Shown piece after piece: positions 24,072 through 31,941 of a stretch of DNA of 35,582 nt. A program made the position numbers and the translations under genes. This DNA is from JBKDZR01 sp047971485 (lineage in GTDB: Bacteria; Pseudomonadota; Alphaproteobacteria; Rhodobacterales; Rhodobacteraceae). The notes below the pieces were generated by a model. That model searched no databases. It was given only the letters and a program-made list of their open reading frames with translations, and was not told the origin of the DNA. The DNA lies in the NCBI GenBank assembly GCA_047971485.1, contig JBKDZR010000006.1:1-35582 (forward strand). The letters are read 5' to 3'. Each line of letters begins with the position of its first letter. Positions within the stretch are counted from its first letter, which is position 1.

Positions 24072-25058
24072 ATGAGTTCCGGGTTGCTTGCGCTGCTGGA
24101 TGATGTTGCCGCTCTGGCCAAGGTGGCGGCCGCATCCGTTGACGACGTAACCGGCATGGCGGTGAAGGCTGGGGCCAAATCCGCCGGTGTGGTCATTGAC
24201 GATGCGGCGGTGACCCCCCGCTATGTGGTGGGGTTTGCCGCCAAGCGTGAATTGCCGATCATCATTCGCATCACCAAGGGATCGTTGCGCAACAAGCTGA
24301 TCTTCCTGTTGCCGGCCGCCCTGGCGCTGTCGGCCTTTGCCCCTTGGATGATTGCGCCGCTGCTGATGATGGGCGGGCTGTTCCTGTGTTTCGAGGGGGC
24401 CGAGAAGGTTCTGGAATGGCTGGGCCTGCATCATGACAGCGATGAGGCCGCCCGCGAGGAGGAAATCGGCACCCCCAAAGATGCCGAGGACCGCCGCGTC
24501 GCCAGCGCCATCAAGACCGACCTTATCCTCTCGGCCGAGATCATGGCGATCACCCTTGCCGCCTTGCCGCCGGGTCCGCTTTGGGAACAGGCGCTGGCCC
24601 TGGCGGTGGTGGCGGTGGGAATTACCCTGTTGGTCTATGGGGCGGTGGCGCTGATCGTGAAGGCCGATGATATCGGTGTGGCCCTGGCGGAACGCGAAGG
24701 CCCGTCCCTGGGCCGGCGCATGGGGCGTGTCTTTGGCTACTGGCTGGTCGAGGCGATGCCCACGGTGCTGCATCTGCTGTCCATTGTCGGTACCATCGCC
24801 ATGCTGTTCGTTGGGGGCGGCATTGTCCTGCATGGCAGTGAGGAACTGGGCTTTGGTGCGCTGGCCCATCTGTTGCACGGCTGGGCCGTAGCGGTTGGCC
24901 ATGCGATGCCCGTGGCCCATGGCCTGGCAGAGTGGCTGGCCAGCGCGGTGATGTCGGCCATCCTCGGCTTCGGGCTGGGGCTGATGCTGGTGCCGGTCGT
25001 GGCCTATGTGCTGGCGCCACTGGCCGGGCGGATCAAGGGGCGCAAATCTGCCCACTGA
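24072..25058 (+). CDS. DUF808 family inner-membrane protein
   Basis: The 328-residue membrane protein matches the DUF808 (YedI-like) family. It opens MSSGLLALLDDVAALAKVAAASVDDV, then has KAGAKSAGVVIDDAAVTPRYV and a central LFLCFEGAEKVLEWL. It has roughly six hydrophobic segments, near residues 75-100, 105-120, 158-178, 180-200, 235-255 and 285-310. A charged EEIGTPKDAEDRRVASAIKTD loop lies in the middle. The ATG at 24072 follows GGAG. It stands alone, 85 bases after the MocA-like gene on the same strand. Function is unknown in the family. Confidence 0.9.
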   Translation: MSSGLLALLDDVAALAKVAAASVDDVTGMAVKAGAKSAGVVIDDAAVTPRYVVGFAAKRELPIIIRITKGSLRNKLIFLLPAALALSAFAPWMIAPLLMMGGLFLCFEGAEKVLEWLGLHHDSDEAAREEEIGTPKDAEDRRVASAIKTDLILSAEIMAITLAALPPGPLWEQALALAVVAVGITLLVYGAVALIVKADDIGVALAEREGPSLGRRMGRVFGYWLVEAMPTVLHLLSIVGTIAMLFVGGGIVLHGSEELGFGALAHLLHGWAVAVGHAMPVAHGLAEWLASAVMSAILGFGLGLMLVPVVAYVLAPLAGRIKGRKSAH

Positions 25059-25368
25059 TCAGGGGCTCGGGGGCTGTCATCAGGAGGAGACCGGGCAGGG
25101 CCCTGTTCGCAGGCCTGCGCAGCGGACCAGAGGCTGGGTAAGGCGGCGAAGACAACTTTGGCCCTGTACAGGCAGGGAACAAGACGCCCGCGTCCGTCGA
25201 TACACGGTTTGGGCGATGGGGGCGCAGCAACGGTCTTTCGCCCAGCCGACGGTTGCAAAAAGCCGACGGTTGCAAACGGCCAGCCCTTCAGGCCATTGGT
25301 ATGAGGGCCTGTCTCGATCACAGCGATGAATGCGGCACGGTCCCGTCTTGTGGAAAAGGAGTGCGGCC
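25059..25368. other. Intergenic region with a 17-bp tandem repeat
   Basis: The 310 bases between the DUF808 gene and the small lipoprotein gene contain no gene that I can support. The notable item is a head-to-tail duplication at 25244-25277. Confidence 0.5.
25244..25277 (+). repeat. 17-bp tandem direct repeat, two copies
   Basis: AGCCGACGGTTGCAAAA (25244-25260) is followed immediately by AGCCGACGGTTGCAAAC (25261-25277), differing only in the last base. It lies about 92 bases upstream of the lipoprotein start. It could be two protein-binding sites or a simple slippage duplication. Confidence 0.8.
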
Positions 25369-25671
25369 ATGTTCCGTATGATCGTTCTGTTGTCCCTTGC
25401 CCTTGTAGCGGGCTGTCAGCCCTATTCCGGTGCCATCCCAACGTCGGATCATCCGGCGCTTGTCCCGGTTGCCGCCATGCCCCAGGCCTGTCGCCACGCA
25501 GCAGCGGCACGATACGCCCAGTTGGAGGGGAACATCCTGATGCAGCCGGCTGTGCGTGATACGTCGGGGGGCTATTCGGTCAGTGGGACCTATGCGACGG
25601 TAAATGTACAGCGCACCATCGGCTGCCGGTTCTCGGCGGATGGGACGCTGCTGGGGGTTGGCCGGGTCTGA
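25369..25671 (+). CDS. Small lipoprotein of unknown function
   Basis: The 100-residue precursor has a lipoprotein signal MFRMIVLLSLALVAGC with a canonical LVAGC lipobox (Cys16), so the mature protein is membrane-anchored. The mature part carries two further cysteines (Cys41 in PQACRHAAAARY and Cys85 in TIGCRFSADG) that could form a disulfide. It ends in an SVSGTYATVNVQRTIGC strand pattern. ATG 25369 follows AAGGAG at good spacing; an upstream in-frame ATG at 25330 would spoil the signal peptide. I do not recognise a named family. It converges with the DUF2165 gene over a shared hairpin. Confidence 0.8.
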   Translation: MFRMIVLLSLALVAGCQPYSGAIPTSDHPALVPVAAMPQACRHAAAARYAQLEGNILMQPAVRDTSGGYSVSGTYATVNVQRTIGCRFSADGTLLGVGRV

Positions 25672-25687
25672 ACGGGCCGGGAAGGGG

Positions 25688-25711
25688 GCCGGCGCCTGTC
25701 GTGGCGCCGGC
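25688..25711. terminator. Bidirectional hairpin between convergent genes
   Basis: GCCGGCGCC (25688-25696), loop TGTCGT, GGCGCCGGC (25703-25711): perfect 9-base arms. It lies 16 bases after the lipoprotein stop and 8 bases from the DUF2165 stop, so it probably terminates both transcripts, though no T-run is present on either side. Confidence 0.65.
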
Positions 25712-25719
25712 GCCGGGGG

Positions 25720-26217
25720 TCAGTCCAATTCGTCGTCTTTCATGACGACGAAGATCAGCACCATGAGAATGGTGATGAAAAAGCGGAAGGCGTCGGGCAC
25801 GCCGTTCCAGGTGGGGGACATCCACATGCCGAACCATTCGCCACCCACGGACATGAAGCCCACTTGCCAGACCAGAAAGCCCAGGGTCAGCCCGGCGACC
25901 GACACGGATTTCGCCGCGTTGAACGTTTCGGCGCTGCTGCGCAGATTGGCCAACAGCCGCAACGCGCCGATCCAGCACAGCAGGGCTGTCAGCCCCTCGG
26001 CAATGATGATCGCGATGTAAAAGGCGTTGTGGAGGAAGGGCGAGGTGATCGCCCGGTATTTGATCGCCGAATCCGGAAAAACCGTGTCCATCGACATCAC
26101 GTGATAGACGAACTGGAAGTTGGTTCCATAGTCCGTGGCGTTTCCAAAGGCGACCAGCGAGGCGAAAAACGCGATGGCGGCGACGATGGCGACCTTTGAC
26201 AGGCGCAGAACAAGCAC
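25720..26217 (-). CDS. DUF2165 family small membrane protein
   Basis: The 165-residue protein shows the DUF2165 pattern. It has a first membrane helix (VAIVAAIAFFASLVAFGN), then NATDYGTNFQFVYHVMSMDTVFPDS, a second helix (AFYIAIIIAEGLTALLCWIGALRLL), a third (VAGLTLGFLVWQVGFM), the WFGMWMSPTWNG block and a final helix ending in an acidic DDELD. I chose the GTG at 26217, which follows AAAGGAGA with ideal spacing; a TTG at 26307 would add 30 unlikely residues. Function is unknown. It is transcribed as a single gene. Confidence 0.85.
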   Translation of the reverse strand: MLVLRLSKVAIVAAIAFFASLVAFGNATDYGTNFQFVYHVMSMDTVFPDSAIKYRAITSPFLHNAFYIAIIIAEGLTALLCWIGALRLLANLRSSAETFNAAKSVSVAGLTLGFLVWQVGFMSVGGEWFGMWMSPTWNGVPDAFRFFITILMVLIFVVMKDDELD

Positions 26218-26426
26218 TTTGGGCTCTCCTTTGTGGTCATAACTGCGGCATTCCATCCGATGACTGCCGCAAAATGCAGCAATGATCGACATGCCCTGCC
26301 GGATCAAGCCCGGTTCAGGTTAGCGCCGCGTTCCGCCCTATTTCGCAGATGATGTTCTAATTTTTGGATAATGTCTGGCCCAAAAGGGCCGAGGCGCTGC
26401 CCGGTCTGGATCTTGTCTGACGGGCG

Positions 26427-26453
26427 CCGCCCTCTTCCGGTGGAAAAGGGCGG
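26427..26453 (-). terminator. Hairpin after ettA
   Basis: CCGCCCT (26427-26433) and AGGGCGG (26447-26453) pair around a 13-base loop, about 25 bases beyond the ettA stop on the minus strand. It lacks a T-run; called from position. Confidence 0.45.
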
Positions 26454-26477
26454 TCCGTGCCGGACAGAGCGGTGCTG

Positions 26478-28133
26478 TCAGCGGGTGAATTTTTTGTACT
26501 TGATCCGCTTGGGTTCCACGGCGTCCGGGCCAAGGCGGCGCTTCTTGTCTTCCTCGTAATCCTCGAAATTGCCCTGGAACCATTCCACATGGGCCTCGCC
26601 TTCGAAGGCCAGGATGTGGGTGCAGATCCGATCGAGGAAGAACCGGTCGTGGGAAATGACCACCGCGCAGCCGGCGAAATCGACCAGTGCATCTTCCAGC
26701 GCGCGCAGGGTTTCCACGTCCAGATCGTTGGTTGGTTCGTCGAGCAGCAGCACGTTGCCACCGGCGCGCAGCAGCTTGGCCATGTGCACCCGGTTGCGTT
26801 CCCCTCCGGACAGCATGCCGACCTTTTTCTGCTGATCGCCGCCCTTGAAGTTGAAGGCCGAGCAATAGGCGCGGCTGTTCATTTCCGCATCGCCCAGGGC
26901 GATCACGTCCAGCCCATCCGAGATTTCCTCCCACACGGTCTTGTCGGGGTTCAGCGCATCGCGGCTTTGATCGACATAGGCCAGATCCACCGTGTCGCCA
27001 TAGGTGATGGCGCCGCCATCGGGCTGTTCCTGGCCGGTCAACATGCGGAACAATGTGGTCTTGCCGGCGCCGGTCGGCCCGATAACGCCAACAATGCCGC
27101 CGGGCGGCAGGGCGAAGCTGAGGTCTTCCACCAACAGCTTGTCCCCCATGGCCTTTTTCAGCCCCTCGACCTCGATCACCTTGGATCCCAGGCGTGGACC
27201 ATTGGGAATGATGATCTGGGCGCGGGACAGTTTTTCGCGCTCGGACTGATTGGCCAGCTCGTTATAGGCGTTGATCCGGGCCTTCTGCTTGGCCTGCCGG
27301 GCCTTGGCGCCCTGACGGATCCAGTCCAGTTCCCGTTCCAGGGTTTTCTGGCGGGATTTGTCTTCGCGGGCCTCTTGCGCCAGGCGCTTGGCCTTTTGTT
27401 CCAGCCAGCTGGAATAATTGCCTTCATAGGGAATACCGCGGCCGCGATCCAGTTCCAGGATCCAGCCGGTGATGTCATCCAGAAAATAGCGATCATGGGT
27501 GACGATCAGGATCGTGCCCTTGTAGTCGATCAGGTGCTGTTGCAGCCAGGCGATGGTTTCCGCGTCCAGGTGGTTGGTGGGCTCATCAAGCAGCAGCATG
27601 TCGGGCGCTTCCAGCAGCAGCTTGCACAGCGCCACCCGGCGCTTTTCCCCACCAGACAGGCTGTCGACGGCGGCATCGTCGGGGGGGCAGCGCAAGGCCT
27701 CCATGGCGATGTCGATCTGGGCGTCCAGATCCCAGAGGTTCTGGCTGTCGATCACGTCCTGCAGGCTGGCCAGTTCCTCGGCGGTTTCATCAGAGTAGTT
27801 CATCGCCAGCTCGTTATAGCGATCCAGGATGTCCTTCTTGGCCTTCACGCCTTCCATGACATTGCCGCGCACATCCAGCGCCGGATCCAGATCCGGTTCC
27901 TGGGGCAGATAGCCGACATGGGCGCCCTCGGCGGCCCAGGCCTCGCCGCTGAAATCCTTGTCGATCCCGGCCATGATGCGCAGCAGCGTGGATTTCCCGG
28001 CGCCGTTGACACCGACAACACCGATCTTGACCCCGGGCAGGAAGGACAGGCGGATATTTTCAAACGTCTTCTTGCCGCCTGGATAGGTCTTGGAGACACC
28101 GTCCATGTGATAGACGTATTGATAGGCTGCCAT
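26478..28133 (-). CDS. ettA: Energy-dependent translational throttle protein EttA (ABC-F)
   Basis: EttA is a soluble ABC-F ATPase that binds the ribosomal E site and gates early elongation according to ATP/ADP. The 551-residue product has two nucleotide-binding domains and no membrane segment. NBD1 has Walker A GVNGAGKST (near residue 39), signature LSGGEKRRVALCKLLL and Walker B LLLDEPTNHLD. NBD2 has Walker A GPTGAGKTT, signature LSGGERNRVHMAKLL and LLLDEPTNDLD. An interdomain linker with a basic coiled region (about residues 240-300) separates them, as in the P-site tRNA-interaction motif. I chose ATG 28133 (MAAYQYVYHMDGVSK), the family N-terminus, over an upstream start. It is flanked by pcaB but not functionally related to it. 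Confidence 0.96.
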   Translation of the reverse strand: MAAYQYVYHMDGVSKTYPGGKKTFENIRLSFLPGVKIGVVGVNGAGKSTLLRIMAGIDKDFSGEAWAAEGAHVGYLPQEPDLDPALDVRGNVMEGVKAKKDILDRYNELAMNYSDETAEELASLQDVIDSQNLWDLDAQIDIAMEALRCPPDDAAVDSLSGGEKRRVALCKLLLEAPDMLLLDEPTNHLDAETIAWLQQHLIDYKGTILIVTHDRYFLDDITGWILELDRGRGIPYEGNYSSWLEQKAKRLAQEAREDKSRQKTLERELDWIRQGAKARQAKQKARINAYNELANQSEREKLSRAQIIIPNGPRLGSKVIEVEGLKKAMGDKLLVEDLSFALPPGGIVGVIGPTGAGKTTLFRMLTGQEQPDGGAITYGDTVDLAYVDQSRDALNPDKTVWEEISDGLDVIALGDAEMNSRAYCSAFNFKGGDQQKKVGMLSGGERNRVHMAKLLRAGGNVLLLDEPTNDLDVETLRALEDALVDFAGCAVVISHDRFFLDRICTHILAFEGEAHVEWFQGNFEDYEEDKKRRLGPDAVEPKRIKYKKFTR

Positions 28134-28266
28134 GGGTTTTCTCCGCTCGTGACCGTTTGCAAGGCTTTTAAGGCCATCTCTGGGCGCGTTCAAACGGGAA
28201 TGGGTGGGGCGTGCAGTGTGTCGGGTGCCGGGACCTCCGCACAGGGCACGCGGACCAGGACCCGGA

Positions 28267-29325
28267 TCAGGCCCGGGGCGTCCCTAATCCCTCGACCCGG
28301 TCCAGCATCTCTGCCGCCGCCGTCAGGGCCCTGCCTGCGGTCTGGACCAGATCGGGCAGGGTCAGCCATTCCAGCGTCCAGGCCGCGCCAGAGCGTTCCT
28401 GTTCATGGATCATTGCCTGCTGCATGCCACCCGACAGGGTTGCCGTATGGCGGGCCAGGGCGACCAGCAACTCGGCGAGAACTGGGTTCGATTTGTGCGG
28501 CATGGCGGATGAGGCCCCGCCGCCGGCCAGCCTGACCTCGGCGGGGCTCAATTCGGCCATCAGCGCGACATCCTGACCGATCTTGCCCAGACTGCCTGTC
28601 AGGGCGGCCAGGGCAGCGGCCAGCCCGGCCATTCGGTCCCGCTCGGTCTGCCAGCACGGTACGGCGATCAGACCCAGCTCTTTGGCCATGCTGTCAGCCA
28701 CTTGTCCCGCCTCATCGCCCCAGCCGCGCCTGTCGCCGACCGCTCCGCCCAGCTGGATCACCCCGATCAGGGGGCGCAGGGCGGTGACCCGGGCGCGATG
28801 CCGGTCCAGGGGCGCGCGCCAAGCCCGCAGCCGGGCGCCGACGGTTGAGGGCAGGGCGGCCTGCATCCGGGTGCGTGCCATCAGGGGCTGGTCGCCGAAC
28901 CGGCCCTCCAGCCCGTCCAGCGTGGCGGTCAGCCCGTCGATTCGGGTGAGAAACAGATCCACCACGCCCTGCAAGGCGATGCACAGGGCCGTGTCGATCA
29001 CGTCCTGTGAGGTCAGGGGCTTGTGCAGGGCCGGGTGCAGCCTCTCTGGCAGATCGGCCTTCAATCCGGCGACCAGTGCCGGGATGACCACACCATCCTG
29101 TGCCGTACCCTGGTGCAGGGCGGTCATATCGGGGACATGGGCCAAAATTGCGGTCGCGGCCTCTTGGGCCAGCGTGGGGTCGACCCGACCGACAGCGCCA
29201 AGCGCGCGGGCATGGGCCGCCTCGATCCGCAGCATGGTGCGGATTTCGCGCTCGGGGGACAGCAGCGCCGCAGTTTCCGCGTCGCCGAACAGCCCCCCGA
29301 GCCAGGGATGTGCCGTGAGGCTCAT
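28267..29325 (-). CDS. pcaB: 3-carboxy-cis,cis-muconate cycloisomerase
   Basis: PcaB lactonises 3-carboxy-cis,cis-muconate to 4-carboxymuconolactone, the second step of the protocatechuate branch of the beta-ketoadipate pathway. The 352-residue protein belongs to the fumarase/aspartase superfamily. It has TAQDGVVIPALVAGLK, the conserved TSQDVIDTALC, and the family signature GGASSAMPHKSNP. It is somewhat shorter at the C-terminus than the longest bacterial homologues (about 450 residues) but within the range seen in alphaproteobacteria. It is last in the pobA-pcaDCHGB array and starts 9 bases after pcaG. Confidence 0.94.
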   Translation of the reverse strand: MSLTAHPWLGGLFGDAETAALLSPEREIRTMLRIEAAHARALGAVGRVDPTLAQEAATAILAHVPDMTALHQGTAQDGVVIPALVAGLKADLPERLHPALHKPLTSQDVIDTALCIALQGVVDLFLTRIDGLTATLDGLEGRFGDQPLMARTRMQAALPSTVGARLRAWRAPLDRHRARVTALRPLIGVIQLGGAVGDRRGWGDEAGQVADSMAKELGLIAVPCWQTERDRMAGLAAALAALTGSLGKIGQDVALMAELSPAEVRLAGGGASSAMPHKSNPVLAELLVALARHTATLSGGMQQAMIHEQERSGAAWTLEWLTLPDLVQTAGRALTAAAEMLDRVEGLGTPRA

Positions 29326-29334
29326 CCCGTGTGC

Positions 29335-29946
29335 TCAGATATCGAAGAAGATCGTTTCATCGGGCCCCTGAAGATGGATGTCGAAACGGTAGACATCCCC
29401 GTCGCGTTTGGCAATCAGGGTCGGCACACGGTTCTGATGTTCGATCCGGGTCAGCAGCGGATCTTCGGCATTGGCCGCTTCCTCGTCGCTGAAATAGACC
29501 CGGGTGCACAGCCCGATATTGATCCCGCGCGCGACGATCCACATGGTCAGATGCGGGGCCTGCAGGCGCCCGTCCGGCCAGGGGGCCCGGCCCGGCTTGA
29601 TGGTTTCGAACCGGTAGACGCCAGTGTCGCCATCGGTGGGCTGACGACCCCAGCCCTTGAACGCCGGATCGGCCTTGCCACGCGGTTCGGCCGGGTGGTT
29701 GTACAGCCCGGCGGCATCGGCCTGCCAGATCTCCAGCAGGGCATCGCGCAGGGGCGCCCCGGTGCCGTCGATGACGCGGCCTTCAATGGCGATGCGCTCG
29801 CCCTTGACGGCATCGGTGAGCATCGTCTTGCCCAGATCCTCGGGGTAGACGCCTTCGACACCGGCGAAGGTCGGCACACAGCCGATATGGACGTAGGGAC
29901 CACCGGTCTGGGACGCGGTTTCGCGGTACGGATATTCGTAAGCCAT
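29335..29946 (-). CDS. pcaG: Protocatechuate 3,4-dioxygenase, alpha subunit
   Basis: PcaG is the non-iron subunit of the ring-cleaving dioxygenase that opens protocatechuate between the two hydroxyls. The 203-residue protein has the intradiol-dioxygenase fold: TGAPLRDALLEIWQADAAGLYNHP, GVYRFETIKPGRAPWPDGRLQAPHLTMWIVARG, and a terminal YRFDIHLQGPDETIFFDI. As expected for the alpha subunit, the iron-ligand tyrosines and histidines of the beta subunit are not all kept (PHLTMW in place of the beta-subunit HIH motif). It starts 3 bases after pcaH, and the two subunits are made together. It also contributes to the active-site pocket. Confidence 0.96.
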   Translation of the reverse strand: MAYEYPYRETASQTGGPYVHIGCVPTFAGVEGVYPEDLGKTMLTDAVKGERIAIEGRVIDGTGAPLRDALLEIWQADAAGLYNHPAEPRGKADPAFKGWGRQPTDGDTGVYRFETIKPGRAPWPDGRLQAPHLTMWIVARGINIGLCTRVYFSDEEAANAEDPLLTRIEHQNRVPTLIAKRDGDVYRFDIHLQGPDETIFFDI

Positions 29947-29949
29947 GGT

Positions 29950-30690
29950 TCAGGTTCCCTCGGTCTTGTTCTCGAAATACGTGGCACGGCGGCCGCGCAG
30001 CACGATGTCCCAGCGATAGGCGCGGGTGTCCATGGGGATGGTGTTGCCCATGTCCAGCTTGGCGACCAGCCGGTCGATGGCGCCCTGATCCGGGATCGTC
30101 GAGACGATCGGGCAAAGCGGGATATGCGGGTCGCCCTCGAAATACATCTGGCTGATCAGCCGCTGGGCAAAGCCCGAGCCGAAGATCGAAAAGTGGATAT
30201 GCGCGGGGCGCCAGTCGTTCAGCCCGTTCGGCCAAGGATAGGCCCCCGGCTGGATGGTGTTGAACGCATAGGACCCATCCTCGCCGGTGATGCAGCGTCC
30301 GCAGCCACCGAAATTCGGATCCAGCGCGGCCAGGTAGCCGTCTTTCTTGTGGCGATAGCGACCGCCGGCATTGGCCTGCCAGACCTCGACCAGAAGGCCG
30401 GGGATGCCGCGGCCCTCTTCGTCCAGCACCCGGCCATGAACCATGATCCGCGGGCCGATGGCCATCTCGCCGGGCTTGGCGTAGTTCAGGATCATGTCAT
30501 GATCGAGGGGCCCGAGCATGTTGTGGCCGAACACCGGCCCGGTGATTTCCGACAGCGAGTTCGGAAACGAGATCAAAGCCCGCTGCGGCGAGCGCGCCAC
30601 GCTGGTCTTGTATCTCGGCGTATAGGCCGGGGGCTGGATCGACCAGTCCCGACCGAAAAACGGCGACGCTGGCGCGAGAGTGTTTCTCAT
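29950..30690 (-). CDS. pcaH: Protocatechuate 3,4-dioxygenase, beta subunit
   Basis: PcaH carries the Fe(III) centre that cleaves protocatechuate to 3-carboxy-cis,cis-muconate. The 246-residue protein has all four iron ligands by pattern: Tyr112 (NAGGRYRH), Tyr151 (PGAYPWPN), His164 and His166 (RPAHIHFS). The N-terminal extension (residues 1-60) interacts with PcaG in this family. Start ATG 30690 overlaps the pcaC stop by 4 bases. Enzymes of this type are also known to oxidise gallate, giving 2-pyrone-4,6-dicarboxylate, the substrate of LigI encoded 11 kb away. Confidence 0.97.
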   Translation of the reverse strand: MRNTLAPASPFFGRDWSIQPPAYTPRYKTSVARSPQRALISFPNSLSEITGPVFGHNMLGPLDHDMILNYAKPGEMAIGPRIMVHGRVLDEEGRGIPGLLVEVWQANAGGRYRHKKDGYLAALDPNFGGCGRCITGEDGSYAFNTIQPGAYPWPNGLNDWRPAHIHFSIFGSGFAQRLISQMYFEGDPHIPLCPIVSTIPDQGAIDRLVAKLDMGNTIPMDTRAYRWDIVLRGRRATYFENKTEGT

Positions 30691-31073
30691 ACCTTTTCCT
30701 CCATTTCAGCTAGCGTGTCCTTGGCGATCTTCAGGCCGTGATTGGCCGCCGGAACGCCGGCGTATATCGCGACATGCAACATGGCTTCGCGAATATCCTC
30801 GGGGGTCGCGCCGGTATTGGCGGTGGCGCGGATATGCATGGCGAATTCCTCCCAGTGGCCCAGGGCTGCCAGCAGCGCCAGGGTCATCACCGAGCGCTGC
30901 GCCTTGGTCCAGTCGGGGCGCGACCAGACATGGCCCCAGGCGGCCTCGGTGATCAGGGTCTGAAAGGGTTCGTCAAACGGGGTCTTGGCGGCCTCGGCGC
31001 GGTTGACATGGGCATCGCCCAGAACCTTGCGGCGGGTTGCCATGCCCTGATCGTAGCGGGTCTGATTGCTCAT
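30687..31073 (-). CDS. pcaC: 4-carboxymuconolactone decarboxylase
   Basis: PcaC decarboxylates 4-carboxymuconolactone to the 3-oxoadipate enol-lactone. The 128-residue protein matches the CMD/AhpD-like family in length. Blocks seen are YDQGMATRRKVLGDAHVNRA, TPFDEPFQTLITEAAWGHVWSRP, RSVMTLALLAALGHWEEFAMHIRA and TGATPEDIREAMLHVAIYAGVPAAN. It overlaps pcaD upstream and pcaH downstream by ATGA junctions, so the four genes pcaD-C-H-G form one coupled unit. Confidence 0.96.
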   Translation of the reverse strand: MSNQTRYDQGMATRRKVLGDAHVNRAEAAKTPFDEPFQTLITEAAWGHVWSRPDWTKAQRSVMTLALLAALGHWEEFAMHIRATANTGATPEDIREAMLHVAIYAGVPAANHGLKIAKDTLAEMEEKV

Positions 31074-31849
31074 TTCTCCATCTCCTCCAGGGCGGTGTGA
31101 ATGACGGGCAGAAGGGCGGCGGGGGCCTCGATGCAGGGCAGGTGGCCGCAGCCTTCGATCATGGTCAGGGTCGCGCCGGGGATGGTGTCGGCCAGCCCGG
31201 TGACGATATCGGGTGGGGTGGCCAGATCGGCGGAACCGCCAACCACCTGGGTGGGCACTGTGATGGCCTGGGCAAGGGCGGTGAAATCGGTGTCGCGAAT
31301 GGCCGCGCAGACCCCGATATAGCCCTCAAGGTCGGATCGGGTCAGCATGGTCTGCCAGCCGGCCAGATCAACGGGTTTGTCCGCGCGGAAGCCGGGCGAG
31401 AACCAGCGCTCCATCGTGGCCTCGGCGATGCTGGCGATGCCGGCCTTGCGGATCGCGGCAATCCGGTCGGCCCAGCTGTCGGCCGCACCGATGCGCGCGG
31501 CGGTGTTGCACAGGACCAGCCCGCCCACCAGATCGGGGCGTTTGCCGGCCACGCCGATGGCGATCAGCCCGCCCACGGACACGCCACACAGCAAGGGCCG
31601 GTCCAGCCCCGCCTGGGTGATCAGGGCGATGGCATCGTCCACGTGGCGGGCCATGTCGTCGCTGGCACCGCCGCTCAGCCCATGGCCGCGCTTGTCATAG
31701 CGCAGAAGGGGCCGGCCGGGCAGGGCCTCGGCCACCGCATCCCAGATCCGCAGATCGGTGCCCAGCGAGTTGAGGAACACGATCGGCCGACCTGTCCCCG
31801 GGGTCCGGGACAGGTGAAAGGGGGTGCCGTCAATCTGGGTGAAGTGCAT
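31070..31849 (-). CDS. pcaD: 3-oxoadipate enol-lactonase
   Basis: PcaD hydrolyses 3-oxoadipate enol-lactone to 3-oxoadipate. The 259-residue alpha/beta hydrolase has the nucleophile motif GVSVGG with Ser91, an oxyanion region near FLNSLGTDLRIWD, RYDKRGHGLS, and the catalytic histidine in GCGHLPCIEAP close to the C-terminus. It is the first gene of the tight pcaDCHG unit, and 92 bases separate it from pobA. That gap contains a perfect dyad (31881-31897) that may regulate it. No transferase or thiolase genes (pcaIJF) follow in this window, so the final steps must be encoded elsewhere. Confidence 0.94.
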   Translation of the reverse strand: MHFTQIDGTPFHLSRTPGTGRPIVFLNSLGTDLRIWDAVAEALPGRPLLRYDKRGHGLSGGASDDMARHVDDAIALITQAGLDRPLLCGVSVGGLIAIGVAGKRPDLVGGLVLCNTAARIGAADSWADRIAAIRKAGIASIAEATMERWFSPGFRADKPVDLAGWQTMLTRSDLEGYIGVCAAIRDTDFTALAQAITVPTQVVGGSADLATPPDIVTGLADTIPGATLTMIEGCGHLPCIEAPAALLPVIHTALEEMEK

Positions 31850-31880
31850 GTTTGTCTCGTTTCTGTGCCTTGGCCGGGCC

Positions 31881-31897
31881 CGGGTATAGGATACCCG
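31881..31897. promoter_or_regulatory. Perfect dyad between pobA and pcaD
   Basis: CGGGTAT-AGG-ATACCCG has 7-base arms. It lies 32 bases upstream of the pcaD ATG and 45 bases after the pobA stop. Dyads of this kind can be operators; it does not resemble the ATAACC-N4-GGTTAA consensus of rhizobial PcaQ that I recall. It could instead be a short terminator hairpin. Confidence 0.45.
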
Positions 31898-31941
31898 CCC
31901 CAGGCCATGTGCAAGCTGTCGCGATGTCGCGCCGGTTTCGT

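Noticed and set aside
26457..28535. 692-codon plus-strand open frame opposite ettA
   Set aside because: Shadow of ettA; continues without structure past both ends of that gene.
29023..30741. 572-codon plus-strand open frame opposite pcaB, pcaG and pcaH
   Set aside because: Spans three genuine genes antisense, no Shine-Dalgarno or domain.
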